Assembly: GCF_000376845.1 (NCBI RefSeq)
Contig: NZ_AQXY01000029.1
Location: 62,001 to 126,000, forward strand
From: Thioalkalivibrio sp. ALE14
GTDB taxonomy: Bacteria; Pseudomonadota; Gammaproteobacteria; Ectothiorhodospirales; Ectothiorhodospiraceae
Length of the DNA stretch: 64,000 nucleotides
Direction of reading: 5' to 3'
Both the position numbers and the translations under genes were made by a program. Shown one piece after another: positions 1-9,018 of the stretch; position 1 is the stretch's first letter; each line of letters opens with the position of its first letter. The notes below the pieces were generated by a model. It made no database searches. It saw only the letters and a program-made list of their open reading frames with translations, and was not told the DNA's origin.

Positions 1-173
1 GGACGTTCCTTGTGCACGTCGTAGAAGCCTTCGGCCTGCTCGCGGCTCAGGTGCATCATGCGCGCGCCGACGACCTTCAGGCCCGCCTTTTCGAAGCGGC
101 CGATGATGTCGCCGATCGCGTTCTTGGCAACGGCGTCGGGCTTGATGATGGAAAGGGTGCGTTCAACGGCCAT
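1..173 (-). CDS. ndk: Nucleoside diphosphate kinase, N-terminal part (cut by window start)
   Basis: Ndk transfers the gamma-phosphate of ATP to nucleoside diphosphates through a phosphohistidine. Only the first 57 residues lie in the window. They begin [18 protein letters not shown], the Ndk signature with the nucleotide-contacting lysine, followed by [19 protein letters not shown]. The catalytic histidine lies outside the window. The ATG at 173 is supported by exact family alignment of the N terminus. It lies about 355 bp downstream of iscX on the same strand, and that gap holds a hairpin and a palindromic repeat, so it may have its own promoter. Confidence 0.95.
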   Translation of the reverse strand, partial: MAVERTLSIIKPDAVAKNAIGDIIGRFEKAGLKVVGARMMHLSREQAEGFYDVHKER

Positions 174-232
174 GGGACGGCTCTCCTGCTACTTGGATGG
201 ATGTCATTCGCCGGGCCCGTCTGCAAACGCGA

Positions 233-254
233 GAACCCGCCGAACGGCGGGTTC
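233..254 (-). terminator. Hairpin in the ndk leader, possible end of the isc operon
   Basis: A perfect 9-bp stem (GAACCCGCC / GGCGGGTTC) encloses a 4-base loop about 60 bases upstream of ndk. No T-run follows on the minus strand, so it is a weak intrinsic terminator at best. It could also be a leader structure of ndk. Confidence 0.35.
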
Positions 255-361
255 CCAACGCAAAACGACGCGGACACAACGTGCGGCGCGTAGTCTAGCG
301 ACCTGACGCCCTAGCAGCAACGTCCCCGGGTTTTCACCGCGACGCCCACGAGAGGCCTAGC

Positions 362-500
362 AAGTCAAAAGCAATTCACAGGAAGGTTAGAAGATTGGAA
401 GAATTCAAGGACAGGTTGGCCCCATCGGGATCCCACCAGGTCACGGCAATAATAGATTCCTTCCCATCTTCCCATCTTCCTGTGAATCGCATTTGACCTT
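362..500. repeat. Palindromic intergenic element, copy A
   Basis: Both ends carry the same imperfect 40-45-base arm in inverted orientation. It runs inward from a GTCAA/GGTCAA end through TTCACAGGAAG to a purine-rich GAAGA...GGAAGGAAT part. The same arms occur in the element at 8834-8987. Together with the ndk leader this fills the 174-528 gap, where I see no gene. The element is non-coding and would fold into a long hairpin. Confidence 0.75.
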
Positions 501-528
501 CGTCAGGTCGTCGTGCGCGAAGAACGCA

Positions 529-732
529 TCAGTCGTCGACGTCGGCCTCGTCCATCCAGGCCAGCTGGATCGCCTCGAGGATGCGCTCGCCCGAGCGGTC
601 CGGGTCGTCATCGAAGTCCGGCAGGCCCATTACCCACTGGCGCAGGTCCATGAAGTTGATGTTGCGCGGGTCGACGTCCGGGTGTTCGTCGGCCAGCTGC
701 ATCGCGATTTCCTGGGTATCGGTCCACTTCAT
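529..732 (-). CDS. iscX: Fe-S cluster assembly protein IscX
   Basis: A 67-residue acidic protein starting MKWTDTQEIAMQLADEHPDV. This is the length and sequence of IscX (YfhJ), a small winged-helix-like partner of IscS that binds iron and modulates cysteine desulfurase activity. The core LRQWVMGLPDF...DDP and the acidic C terminus (DEADVDD) are typical. It is the last gene of the isc operon, 14 bp after fdx. Function is from the family; the operon position fits exactly. Confidence 0.95.
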   Translation of the reverse strand: MKWTDTQEIAMQLADEHPDVDPRNINFMDLRQWVMGLPDFDDDPDRSGERILEAIQLAWMDEADVDD

Positions 733-746
733 CGCCTATCCCTCGC

Positions 747-1085
747 TCAGTGGTTTTCGGAGACCTGGTTGATGGTGTACTTCGGCAGCTCCACCACGAG
801 GTCCGTGTCCGCGACGATCGCCTGACACGACAGGCGCGAGTCCGGCTCCAGACCCCAGGCCTTGTCCAGCATGTCTTCCTCGTCCTCGGTCGGCTCCTCG
901 AGGCTGTCGAACCCCTCGCGCACGTAGACGTGACAGGTGGTGCACGCGCAGGACTTCTCGCAGGCGTGCTCGATCTCGATGCCGTTTTGCAGTGCGAGAT
1001 CACAGATGCTGACGCCCGACTGGGCCTCGAGGGAGGCACCTTCGGGGCAGATTTCCTCGTGGGGCAGAAAGATTACCTGGGGCAT
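747..1085 (-). CDS. fdx: ISC-type [2Fe-2S] ferredoxin
   Basis: A 112-residue adrenodoxin-like ferredoxin that supplies electrons for cluster assembly on IscU. The four expected cluster ligands are at Cys42, Cys48, Cys51 and Cys87 in the pattern C-x5-C-x2-C-x35-C. A further Cys46 is the non-ligand cysteine seen in bacterial Fdx. I chose the ATG at 1085, giving MPQVIFLPHEEICPEG, because it matches the family N terminus. An upstream in-frame extension would run into hscA. It starts 4 bp after the hscA stop, so translation is probably coupled. Confidence 0.96.
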   Translation of the reverse strand: MPQVIFLPHEEICPEGASLEAQSGVSICDLALQNGIEIEHACEKSCACTTCHVYVREGFDSLEEPTEDEEDMLDKAWGLEPDSRLSCQAIVADTDLVVELPKYTINQVSENH

Positions 1086-1089
1086 GTTC

Positions 1090-2973
1090 TCAGTTCCCTG
1101 CGTCGTATTCGCTAACGTTGTGCCCGGCGAGCGCGCGCCGGATGCTGTCATTCATGCGCCGCGCGACAAAGGCCTCCGAGGCCTGTTCGACGCGCTTGCG
1201 GGCGGTCTCGATGGCGTCGGGGTCGGCGCCCTTCTCGCGTTCGGCGCGCAGGGCCTCGCGCGCCTGCTCGATCGTCTGGCGCTCCTCCGGCTCCAGATAG
1301 CGATCGCCATCCGTCTCCAGCGCCGCGTCCAGGGCCTCGAGGACGCGGTCGGCCTCCACCTGCTCCTCACGCAGGCGGCGGGCCTCCATGTCCTCGCGGG
1401 CCGAGGATGCCGAGTCGCGCAGCATCTGTTCGATCTCGGTATCCGTCAGGCCATAACTCGGCTTGACCTCGATATGCGCCTCGACCCCCTGGGTCTGCTC
1501 GCGCGCGGTCACGTTCAGCAGGCCGTCGGCGTCCACCTGGAAGGTCACCCGGATGCGCGCGGCCCCGGCGACCATCGGCGGGATACCGGACAGCGTGAAC
1601 TGCGCCAGCGAGCGGTTGGCATCCACCACGTCACGCTCCCCCTGCACCACGTGCAGCGACATCGCGGTCTGGCCGTCCTTGAAAGTGGTGAATTCCTGCG
1701 CCCGCGTCACCGGGATGGTGGTGTTACGCGGCACGATGAACTCGACCAGCCCGCCCATCGTCTCCAGGCCCAGCGAAAGCGGGATCACGTCCAGCAGCAC
1801 CAGTTCGGTATCCGGCTTGTTTCCGGCCAGGATATCCGCCTGCTGCGCGGCCCCGATCGCGACTACGCGATCCGGGTCGATCCCGGCGTGTGGCGTGCGG
1901 CCGAAGTAGCCCTCCACGGCCTCGCGCACCGCCGGCATGCGGGTGGAACCGCCCACCAGCACCACCTCGTCGATGGCACCGGGCTCCAGACCGGCATCCG
2001 CGAGGACCTGGCGGCAGGCCGTCATGGTGCGCTCCAGCAGCGGCCGGGCCAGTTCCACGAGGGTGTCGCGGCCCATTTCGCCGGACCAGGTCGAGCCGTC
2101 GGCGCGCACGACCTCGACCGGAGTGCTCGCGGCGTCGGTCAGGGCCTCCTTGGCCTTGCGGGCCGCCAGGAGCACGCGACGCAGGCGCTGCGGATCGGTC
2201 TCGCCCGCCATGCCGGCCTGATTCAGCAGCCAGTCGGCAATAGCGCGGTCGATGTCGTCGCCGCCCAGGGCCGAGTCACCGCCAGTCGCCAGGACTTCGA
2301 ACACGCCCCGGCGAAGCTGCAGGATGGAGATATCGAAGGTCCCGCCGCCCAGGTCGTAGACGGCGATGATGCTTTCCTCGCCCTGATCCAGTCCGTAGGC
2401 GACCGCAGCCGCGGTCGGTTCGCTGATCAGGCGAAAGACGTTCAGCCCGGCCAGTTGCGCGGCGTCGCGCGTGGCCTGGCGCTGGGCGTCATCGAAGTAC
2501 GCGGGCACGGTAATCACCACACCCTCGAGCTCGTCGCCCAGGGTCGCCTCGGCGCGCGCGCGCAGCGTCTGCAGGATCTCCGCGGACACCTCCACGGCCG
2601 TCTTGTCGCCCGCCGCGGTCTCGATGCGCGGCACGCTGGACTCGCCGGTCTTCAGCCGGAACGGCAGCTCGCCGGACAGCGTCGCGACATCCGCCGCGCC
2701 GCGCCCGATGAGACGCTTCACCGAGGCGATGGTGTTGTGCGGGTCGTCCGCGGCGTGCTCGGCCGCGGCATGGCCCACGCTCACACCATCTGCCGCATAG
2801 TGCACCACCGACGGCAGGATATGCCGGCCCTGTTCGTCAGGCAGCGTATCCGCCTCGCCGCTGCGCACGGTCGCAACCAGCGAATGGGTGGTGCCAAGAT
2901 CAATCCCGGCCGCCAGGTGCCGCTGGTGCGGCGCGGAGTCGGCTCCGGGTTCAGTGATCTGCAGTAAGGCCAT
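1090..2973 (-). CDS. hscA: Hsp70-type chaperone HscA of the ISC system
   Basis: A 627-residue Hsp70 that, with HscB, promotes release of Fe-S clusters from IscU. The ATPase domain shows the phosphate-binding segment [12 protein letters not shown] near residue 25 and [14 protein letters not shown] near residue 206. The substrate domain contains [11 protein letters not shown]. The length fits HscA (about 616-620) rather than DnaK. It recognises the LPPVK motif of IscU, which is present in this window. It lies 15 bp after hscB and 4 bp before fdx. Confidence 0.96.
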   Translation of the reverse strand: MALLQITEPGADSAPHQRHLAAGIDLGTTHSLVATVRSGEADTLPDEQGRHILPSVVHYAADGVSVGHAAAEHAADDPHNTIASVKRLIGRGAADVATLSGELPFRLKTGESSVPRIETAAGDKTAVEVSAEILQTLRARAEATLGDELEGVVITVPAYFDDAQRQATRDAAQLAGLNVFRLISEPTAAAVAYGLDQGEESIIAVYDLGGGTFDISILQLRRGVFEVLATGGDSALGGDDIDRAIADWLLNQAGMAGETDPQRLRRVLLAARKAKEALTDAASTPVEVVRADGSTWSGEMGRDTLVELARPLLERTMTACRQVLADAGLEPGAIDEVVLVGGSTRMPAVREAVEGYFGRTPHAGIDPDRVVAIGAAQQADILAGNKPDTELVLLDVIPLSLGLETMGGLVEFIVPRNTTIPVTRAQEFTTFKDGQTAMSLHVVQGERDVVDANRSLAQFTLSGIPPMVAGAARIRVTFQVDADGLLNVTAREQTQGVEAHIEVKPSYGLTDTEIEQMLRDSASSAREDMEARRLREEQVEADRVLEALDAALETDGDRYLEPEERQTIEQAREALRAEREKGADPDAIETARKRVEQASEAFVARRMNDSIRRALAGHNVSEYDAGN

Positions 2974-2988
2974 CGAAAATCGGCTCCT

Positions 2989-3516
2989 TCACTCGGCCGC
3001 AGCCAGGTTACGTCGGGTTCGTTTCATTTCGTCCAGCAGGCGATCAAAGAAGCGCAGCTCCAGCACCCGGTCCTTGGCATCCGCCGCCGGTGCCTCCGGG
3101 TCTTTCAGGGCATCCGCGACCTTCGCGCGCGCCTCGGCCCGGGCCTGTTCCAGTTCCTCGCCCGCCACTTCCAGCGCAGCGCTGTCCCGGGCCGCCTCGG
3201 CCTCTTCCAGGCGTTCACGCCATTCGATCTGCGCCTCGATGAACTCGATGTCCTGACTGGTATCGCGCTCGGGATCGAAATCCACCCCGGTGCGTTCCAG
3301 CAGGTGGACCGCGCGACGGTAGTCGTCGCCGAGGATCGCGTAGGCCTCGTTCACGTCGGCCGCCACCGCCGCCGCCATGCGCCGGGCCTGGTCGCCCTGG
3401 CGCACAAAGCGGTCCGGGTGCAACTCGGCCTGCAGGCGGCGAAAGCGCTCGTCCAGCTGGTGCCGGTCCACCTCGAAGGCAACCGGCAGGTCAAACTGCT
3501 CGAATGGGTCGTTCAT
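2989..3516 (-). CDS. hscB: Fe-S co-chaperone HscB (J-domain protein)
   Basis: A 175-residue protein with an N-terminal J domain carrying the diagnostic HPD tripeptide (LHPDRFV), which stimulates HscA ATPase activity. The C-terminal helical region, which binds IscU, includes DFDPERDTSQDIEFIEAQ and ends in a basic stretch. The ATG at 3516 (MNDPFEQFDLPVAF) matches the family N terminus. The longer in-frame extension is not HscB-like. Confidence 0.95.
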   Translation of the reverse strand: MNDPFEQFDLPVAFEVDRHQLDERFRRLQAELHPDRFVRQGDQARRMAAAVAADVNEAYAILGDDYRRAVHLLERTGVDFDPERDTSQDIEFIEAQIEWRERLEEAEAARDSAALEVAGEELEQARAEARAKVADALKDPEAPAADAKDRVLELRFFDRLLDEMKRTRRNLAAAE

Positions 3517-3624
3517 CGGGTCTCGGCCTTGCGACAGCGCAACAAAAGAAAAGGGGTGGGACGACAGTCGCCGGGAACGGATCCCCGGCCGACCGCCATG
3601 CACCACCCCGAGTGCGAGGCTCAG

Positions 3625-3948
3625 TCAGATGCTGAAGCTTTCACCGCAGCCGCACCGGGCCTTCTCGTTCGGGTTATTGAACTTGAACCCCTCGTTCAGG
3701 CCTTCCTTGCCGAAGTCCAGCTCGGTGCCGTCCAGATACACGAGAGACTTCGGGTTCACGACCATCTTTACGCCACGATCCTCGAAGACCGTGTCGGTCT
3801 CCTCGATATCGTCGGCGAACTCGACCACGTAGGCCATGCCCGAGCAGCCGGTCGTCCTGACGCCCAGCCGGACGCCCACACCCTTGCCCCGCTTCTCGAG
3901 GAAGTTGTGGATGCGTTCGGCCGCGGGTTCGGTCACTGTAATCGCCAT
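3625..3948 (-). CDS. iscA: A-type Fe-S carrier IscA
   Basis: A 107-residue A-type carrier with the three conserved ligand cysteines: Cys35 in TTGCSGM, and Cys99 and Cys101 in RCGCGESF near the C terminus. It accepts clusters or iron and passes them to target proteins. It is located between iscU and hscB as in the standard operon, starting 7 bp after the iscU stop. Confidence 0.96.
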   Translation of the reverse strand: MAITVTEPAAERIHNFLEKRGKGVGVRLGVRTTGCSGMAYVVEFADDIEETDTVFEDRGVKMVVNPKSLVYLDGTELDFGKEGLNEGFKFNNPNEKARCGCGESFSI

Positions 3949-3955
3949 AGGGCCC

Positions 3956-4366
3956 TCAGGCAGATTGCTTCTCGGCTTCCGCGGCCTCGCCGTGGCGCTC
4001 CTGGTAGTTCGAGACGGCTGCCTTGATGGCGTCTTCCGCCAGCACCGAGCAGTGGATCTTCACCGGCGGCAGCGCCAGTTCCTCGGCGATCTGGGTGTTC
4101 TTGATCTGGCTCGCCTCTTCCAGAGTCTTGCCACGCACCCATTCGGTCAGCAGCGAGCTGGAGGCGATCGCGGAACCGCAGCCGTAGGTCTTGAACTTGG
4201 CATCCTCGATGATGCCCTCGTCGTTGACCTTGATCTGCAGCTTCATCACGTCACCACAGGCCGGGGCACCGACCATGCCGGTACCGACCGTGTCGTCGTT
4301 CTTGTCGAAGCTGCCGACGTTGCGCGGATTTTCGTAGTGGTCCAGAACCTTGTCACTGTAAGCCAT
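3956..4366 (-). CDS. iscU: Fe-S cluster scaffold IscU
   Basis: A 136-residue scaffold on which IscS-derived sulfur and iron are assembled. Its three cluster cysteines are Cys37 (PACGD), Cys63 (YGCGSA) and Cys106 (IHCSV). The HscA recognition motif LPPVK is at residues 99-103. It is slightly longer than E. coli IscU because of an Ala/Glu-rich tail ([11 protein letters not shown]). It follows iscS by about 54 bp. Confidence 0.97.
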   Translation of the reverse strand: MAYSDKVLDHYENPRNVGSFDKNDDTVGTGMVGAPACGDVMKLQIKVNDEGIIEDAKFKTYGCGSAIASSSLLTEWVRGKTLEEASQIKNTQIAEELALPPVKIHCSVLAEDAIKAAVSNYQERHGEAAEAEKQSA

Positions 4367-4420
4367 GACCGTTCTCCTGTTGCGTGTGTACGCGTTGCGT
4401 TAGTGGTGTCGAGCGGGCCC

Positions 4421-5644
4421 CTAGTGGGCCGCCCACTCGACGGTGCTCAGATCGATGCCGTCCTGATACATCTCCCACAGCGGGGAGAGCTCGCGCAGCT
4501 TGGCCACCGCGGCGCGCACGATCTCGACCGTGTGATCGACCTCTTCCACGGTCGTGTAGCGACCGATGGAGAAGCGGATCGAGCTGTGCGCCAGCTCGTC
4601 GTCGCGGCCCAGGGCGCGCAGCACGTAGGACGGTTCCAGGCTGGCCGAGGTGCAGGCCGAGCCGGAGGACACGGCGATGTCACGCAGCGCCATGATCAGG
4701 CTCTCGCCCTCGACGAAGTTGAACGAGACGTTCAGGTTGTGCGCGACGCGCTGTTCCTGGTCGCCATTCAGGTAGACCTCTTCCATGCCATCCAGACCCG
4801 CCCAGAGGCGGTCGCGCAGCATGCGCACGCGCTCCAGCTCGGGACCCATCTCGGCGCCCGCGAGTCGGAAGGCCTCGCCCATGCCGACGATCTGGTGGGT
4901 CGCCAGGGTGCCGGAGCGCATGCCGCGCTCGTGACCGCCGCCGTGCATCTGCGCCTCGATGCGAACGCGCGGCTTGCGCCGCACGAACAGGGCGCCGATG
5001 CCCTTCGGGCCATAGGTCTTGTGCGCGGAGAAGCTCATCAGGTCCACCGGCAGCTTCGACAGGTCAACCGCGACCTTGCCGGTCGACTGCGCAGCGTCCA
5101 CGTGGAACACGATGCCGCGCTCGCGGCACAGGTTGCCGATGGCCTCGATGTCCTGGATCACGCCGATCTCGTTGTTCACGTGCATCACCGACACCACGAT
5201 GGTGTCGTCACGCATGGCGTCTTCCAGTTCCTGCATGTCGATCAGGCCGTTTTCCTTCACGCCCAGGTAGGTCACCTCGAAGCCCTCGCGCTCGAGCTGG
5301 CGCGTGGTATCGAGCACGGCCTTGTGCTCGGTCTTCACCGTGATGATGTGCTTGCCCTTGCGCTGGTAGAAGTGCGCCGCACCCTTGATCGCCAGGTTGT
5401 CGGCTTCGGTCGCGCCGGAGGTCCAGATGATCTCCTTGGGATCGGCGCCCACCAGCTGGGCGACCTCGCCGCGGGCGTTCTCCACCGCCTTTTCCGCGCC
5501 CCAGCCAAAGCTGTGGCTGCGCGAGGCGGGGTTCCCGAACAGGCCGTCCTTGGTCAGGCAGCCCGCCATCTTTTCCGCCACGCGCTCGTCAACCGGCGTG
5601 GTGGAGGAATAGTCGAGATAGATCGGCAGTTTCAGGTCACTCAT
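4421..5644 (-). CDS. iscS: Cysteine desulfurase IscS
   Basis: A 407-residue PLP enzyme that converts cysteine to alanine and delivers persulfide sulfur to IscU and to tRNA thiolation enzymes. The PLP lysine lies in [16 protein letters not shown]. The active-site cysteine is in the mobile loop [15 protein letters not shown] near the C terminus. The start [19 protein letters not shown] is exactly IscS-like. It lies 6 bp after iscR. Confidence 0.98.
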   Translation of the reverse strand: MSDLKLPIYLDYSSTTPVDERVAEKMAGCLTKDGLFGNPASRSHSFGWGAEKAVENARGEVAQLVGADPKEIIWTSGATEADNLAIKGAAHFYQRKGKHIITVKTEHKAVLDTTRQLEREGFEVTYLGVKENGLIDMQELEDAMRDDTIVVSVMHVNNEIGVIQDIEAIGNLCRERGIVFHVDAAQSTGKVAVDLSKLPVDLMSFSAHKTYGPKGIGALFVRRKPRVRIEAQMHGGGHERGMRSGTLATHQIVGMGEAFRLAGAEMGPELERVRMLRDRLWAGLDGMEEVYLNGDQEQRVAHNLNVSFNFVEGESLIMALRDIAVSSGSACTSASLEPSYVLRALGRDDELAHSSIRFSIGRYTTVEEVDHTVEIVRAAVAKLRELSPLWEMYQDGIDLSTVEWAAH

Positions 5645-5650
5645 GGGGCG

Positions 5651-6163
5651 TTAGCTCCTCTCCGCGGCTGCGTCGGCGGCCGCATGGCTTTTTTCGGTGG
5701 ACGTCTGCAGGGAGGCACCGTGCATTACGACCTCCTGCACACCGTCCTTCTCGATTTGTTCGCGATGACGCTGCAGCACGTCCGCCAGCGAGCGGGTACT
5801 GAGGAAGTCGTACACCTGCTGGCTCAGATCGGTCCAGAGGTCGTGCGTCAGGCAGCGCGAGTCCGAATTGCAGTTGGCCTTGCCACCGCAGCGGGTCACG
5901 TCGACCGGCTCGTCCACCGCCACGACAATGTCGGCGACACTGATGCCCTCCGGATCGCGGCTGAGGGCGTAGCCCCCGCCCGGTCCGCGGCTGCTGTTCA
6001 CCAGGCCCTTGCGGCGCAGCCTGGAAAAGAGCTGCTCCAGATAGGACAATGAAAGCTTCTGCCGGCGCGCCACTTCGGCCAGGGATACCGGTCCGTTGCG
6101 GGTATGCATCGCCACATCCAGCATGGCGGTCACGGCGTAGCGGCCTTTGGTCGTCAGTTTCAT
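5651..6163 (-). CDS. iscR: Rrf2-family [2Fe-2S] regulator IscR
   Basis: A 170-residue regulator that senses Fe-S cluster status and represses its own operon when holo. The winged-helix DNA-binding domain occupies roughly residues 1-80 ([18 protein letters not shown], then [18 protein letters not shown]). The three cluster cysteines are Cys92, Cys98 and Cys104. The ATG at 6163 gives the universal IscR N terminus. Autoregulation is supported by a type-1-like IscR site at 6205-6229. Confidence 0.97.
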   Translation of the reverse strand: MKLTTKGRYAVTAMLDVAMHTRNGPVSLAEVARRQKLSLSYLEQLFSRLRRKGLVNSSRGPGGGYALSRDPEGISVADIVVAVDEPVDVTRCGGKANCNSDSRCLTHDLWTDLSQQVYDFLSTRSLADVLQRHREQIEKDGVQEVVMHGASLQTSTEKSHAAADAAAERS

Positions 6164-6204
6164 GGTTGAGTGCACTTGTCGGTCATTTGCCGGCAAGCTT
6201 AGCA

Positions 6205-6229
6205 ATACCTGACCAAAACGATCAAGTAT
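6205..6229 (-). promoter_or_regulatory. Type-1-like IscR operator upstream of iscR
   Basis: Read on the minus strand, this 25-bp imperfect palindrome begins ATACTTGATC and ends GGTCAGGTAT, with a T-rich centre. This matches the known type-1 IscR site pattern (ATA-syyGAcT at the left, AGTCrrsTAT at the right) with few mismatches. Its near edge is about 41 bp upstream of the iscR ATG, and it overlaps the last codons of cysE. Confidence 0.75.
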
Positions 6230-7049
6230 TCCCTTGCTGTTTACGTTCTTGTTCGCCTGCGGCGGACCCCGGAACCTCGCATTCATCCGGCTCCAGACCC
6301 TCCAGATCGCAGGCCTCCAGCGGGCCGGAGTCGTCGTCGCCCAGGGCCTCGCCCGGGTCGATGCCGGCGCGCTTGAGCGCCTGACAGGCCCGTTCCATGC
6401 GCTCGTCCAGGTCGTGCACGCGCTGGACGATACGGTGGATGGCATTGGCCACCGGGTCGGGCATGTCCCGTGACAGACCGTAGGCATCGAAGCCCATGCG
6501 GTCCGCCATCTGCTGGAAGCGTGGATCCGGCTCGGGCCGCGGGCCGATTACCCGTGCCGGGATCCCCACAGCGGTCGCATCCGCGGGCACGTCCTTCAGG
6601 ACCACCGCGTTGGAACCGATGCGCGCATGGTCTCCGATGTGGATCGGACCCAGTAGCTTGGCCCCCGCCCCGATGACCACCTCGTTGCCCAGCGTCGGAT
6701 GGCGCTTGCCACCCTCCCAGGTCGTCCCGCCCAGGGTCACCTGATGGTAGATCGTGCAGTCGTCGCCAACCTCGGCGGTCTCGCCAATCACGACGCCCAT
6801 GCCGTGGTCGATGAAGAAGCGCCGCCCGATGGTCGCGCCGGGATGGATCTCGATCCCGGTGACCCAGCGGCTGAAGTTGCCGATCACCCGCGCCAGCCAG
6901 CGCAAGCGGCGCGCCCAGAACCAGTGCGCAACGCGGTGGTACCACAACGCATGCAGGCCGGGGTACGCGGTCAGCACCTCAAAGGCGTTGCGTGCCGCCG
7001 GGTCGCGGTCAAACACGCAGCGAATGTCCTCGCGCATCCTGTCAAACAT
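6222..7049 (-). CDS. cysE: Serine O-acetyltransferase CysE
   Basis: A 275-residue hexapeptide-repeat acyltransferase that makes O-acetylserine for cysteine synthesis. The left-handed beta-helix is visible from about residue 67 ([20 protein letters not shown], then [17 protein letters not shown] and [14 protein letters not shown]). It contains the catalytic DHG motif and the TLGGT loop. The C-terminal extension past residue 180 is acidic ([10 protein letters not shown]). This and the short N-terminal domain resemble the short CysE form next to isc operons, where it supplies substrate precursors for IscS. The gene ends inside the IscR operator of the next gene. Confidence 0.94.
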   Translation of the reverse strand: MFDRMREDIRCVFDRDPAARNAFEVLTAYPGLHALWYHRVAHWFWARRLRWLARVIGNFSRWVTGIEIHPGATIGRRFFIDHGMGVVIGETAEVGDDCTIYHQVTLGGTTWEGGKRHPTLGNEVVIGAGAKLLGPIHIGDHARIGSNAVVLKDVPADATAVGIPARVIGPRPEPDPRFQQMADRMGFDAYGLSRDMPDPVANAIHRIVQRVHDLDERMERACQALKRAGIDPGEALGDDDSGPLEACDLEGLEPDECEVPGSAAGEQERKQQGNT

Positions 7050-7106
7050 CGGCCGGCCTCAAATCCTGAGTCATAAGCTAGGTTATCACGCGGACGGGCG
7101 GCGCCC

Positions 7107-7850
7107 TCAGCGGCCCCTTTCCGTGTGCGTCAATATACCGCGCAGCATGCGCACCTCGCTGGCGCTCAGCCCGGCGCGCAGATACAGGTGGCGCAGGCGC
7201 CGCATCAGGTGTCGCGGATTCTCCGGATCCAGCACATCGATGGTCGTCAGGGCCTGTTCGAAGTGCCGGAACAGCCCCTCCATCTCCGCCTGGGTCGCGG
7301 GCGGATCGCGCTCGACCCCGGTCGCGTCGGCACCGGGCGGCACAGGTGAAACGCCGCCCAGCGCCGCCATGCGCAGCGCATAGGTCATCACCTGCACGCT
7401 GCCGGCCAGGTTCAGGGAGCTGAAATCCGGGGTGGTCGGAATCTGCACGAAGGCATTGCAGTGATCGAGCTCGGCGTTGGTGAGACCGCTGTGCTCGCGG
7501 CCGAAGACCAGGGCCACCGGCCCTTCGGCAGCGTTCGCCAGCGCCTGCCCGGCCGCGACATCGGGGCCCAGGACCGGCACCGAGTGGGTGCGCAGACGGG
7601 CGCTGGTCCCGACCACCCAGACGCAGTCACTGATCGCGGCGGCGAGATCCTCCACCACCCGCGCCCGGGCCAGCAGGTCATCGGCCCCCGAGGCCAGCGC
7701 GGTCGCGTCGGCATGCGGGAATTTCTCCGGTGCCACCAGCACCAGGTCGGTGACCCCCATGGCCTTCATCGCACGCGCCGCGGAACCGATATTGCCCGGG
7801 TGCGTCGTGCCCACCAGCACGACCCGGACCCGGTCCAGGCGTTCTTCCAT
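7107..7850 (-). CDS. trmJ: tRNA (cytidine/uridine-2'-O-)-methyltransferase TrmJ
   Basis: A 247-residue SPOUT methyltransferase that 2'-O-methylates position 32 of several tRNAs. The N terminus RVVLVGTTHPGNIGSAARAM holds the conserved Asn/Gly/Arg substrate motif. The knot motifs LVFGREHSGLTNAEL (about 114-128) and IPTTPDFSSLNLAGSV (about 137-152) are diagnostic. The ATG at 7850 was chosen by family alignment. It is divergent from suhB, as in many gammaproteobacteria, and upstream of cysE-isc. Confidence 0.95.
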   Translation of the reverse strand: MEERLDRVRVVLVGTTHPGNIGSAARAMKAMGVTDLVLVAPEKFPHADATALASGADDLLARARVVEDLAAAISDCVWVVGTSARLRTHSVPVLGPDVAAGQALANAAEGPVALVFGREHSGLTNAELDHCNAFVQIPTTPDFSSLNLAGSVQVMTYALRMAALGGVSPVPPGADATGVERDPPATQAEMEGLFRHFEQALTTIDVLDPENPRHLMRRLRHLYLRAGLSASEVRMLRGILTHTERGR

Positions 7851-7997
7851 TCGTGGAACCCCCTCGTCAAAGGCCGGGATTGTACACAGGGGACCCTGCG
7901 ACTTCCCAAAAAAGAGCCGCTTGTGTATTGTTCGCGGCCTTCCCGCGGCTTGCCAGAGAGGCCCGCCGGACACCCCGCAGAACACCAGGAGACCCCC

Positions 7998-8810
7998 ATG
8001 CACCCCATGCTGAACACGGCGGTATCGGCGGCCCGCGAGGCCGGACGCATCACCACCCGCGCCTGGGGCCGGCCGGATCGCATGAACACCCGCGAGAAGG
8101 CCCGCAACGACTGGGTGTCGGACGTCGATCTCTCGGCTGAACAGGCGATCGTGCAGACCCTGCGCCGCGCCTACCCCGATCACAGCATCATGGCCGAGGA
8201 AGGCGGCGAGCAAAGCGGCAGCGATGCCGACTTCGTGTGGATCATCGACCCGCTGGACGGCACCACCAACTACCTGCGCGAGATCCCGCAGTACGGCATC
8301 TCCATCGCCCTGAAACACAAGGGCCGGCTGGAGCAGGCGGTGGTCTATGACCCGCTGAAGGAAGAGCTGTTCACCGCCACGCGCGGCGCCGGCGCCTTTC
8401 TCAACAGCCGCCGCATCCGCGTCTCCGAGCGCAAGGACCTGAACGGCGCCCTGCTGGGTACCGGCATCCCGTTCCGCGAGGGCCAGGACCTGGAGCGCTA
8501 TCTGAGCAGCCTGCGCTACCTGATCCCGGGCACCGCCGGCGTACGCCGCCCGGGCTCGGCCGCACTGGACCTGGCCTGGGTCGCCTGCGGGCGCTTCGAC
8601 GGCTTCTGGGAGATGGGCCTGCAGCCCTGGGACATGGCCGCGGGCCTGCTGCTGGTCCAGGAAGCCGGCGGGGTGGTGAGCGACTGGCAGGGCAACCCGG
8701 ACGTGATGCGCCGCGGCGACGTGGTCGCCGGCAACCCGAAGGTCCTCAAGGCCATGCTCCAGCGCCTGCACAAGGCCGAAAAGGAAGCCTCCGCCCGCTC
8801 CGACGCCTGA
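7998..8810 (+). CDS. suhB: Inositol-1-monophosphatase / RNA polymerase-associated SuhB
   Basis: A 270-residue Mg-dependent phosphatase of the inositol monophosphatase fold. The metal-binding motifs are IMAEEGGE (about 64-71), WIIDPLDGTTNYLRE (about 82-96) and, near the C terminus, WDMAAGLLLVQEAGG. In enterobacteria SuhB also joins the rRNA antitermination complex; this role is family knowledge only. An AGGAG site lies about 7 bases before the ATG at 7998. The divergent spacer to trmJ (7851-7997) must hold both promoters. Confidence 0.95.
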   Translation: MHPMLNTAVSAAREAGRITTRAWGRPDRMNTREKARNDWVSDVDLSAEQAIVQTLRRAYPDHSIMAEEGGEQSGSDADFVWIIDPLDGTTNYLREIPQYGISIALKHKGRLEQAVVYDPLKEELFTATRGAGAFLNSRRIRVSERKDLNGALLGTGIPFREGQDLERYLSSLRYLIPGTAGVRRPGSAALDLAWVACGRFDGFWEMGLQPWDMAAGLLLVQEAGGVVSDWQGNPDVMRRGDVVAGNPKVLKAMLQRLHKAEKEASARSDA

Positions 8811-8833
8811 ACGTCGCTCCCTACCACTACACG

Positions 8834-8987
8834 CACGGAGAAGGTCAAAAGCGACTAAGCAGGAAGGCTAGAAGATCGGAAGGAATTTAGTTTGGATGAA
8901 TGGCTCCGGAAACGGGCAAATCGCCACCAGAAATCGTTCCTTCCAGCCTTCCCTTCTTCCTGTTAACCGCCCTTGACCTTCTCCGTG
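8834..8987. repeat. Palindromic intergenic element, copy B
   Basis: The outer arms CACGGAGAAGGTCAA (8834-) and TTGACCTTCTCCGTG (-8987) are perfect inverted repeats. They continue inward imperfectly through an ACAGGAAG-type core and a GGAAGGAA purine tract. The same arm sequence occurs four times in the window, twice here and twice in the 362-500 element. The element is non-coding and lies between convergent suhB and the DUF255 gene, so it may also act as a bidirectional terminator-like hairpin. Confidence 0.8.
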
Positions 8988-9018
8988 TCCCCTGTGCGCT
9001 CTGTGGTAATACAGCCCT

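Noticed and set aside
937-2967. Long plus-strand open frame opposite hscA
   Set aside because: It lies antisense to a clear Hsp70 gene. High G+C coding DNA commonly leaves long open antisense frames; the translated product shows no domain features.
3836-6052. Long plus-strand open frame opposite iscU-iscS-iscR
   Set aside because: It crosses three well-conserved minus-strand genes and has no recognisable protein character.
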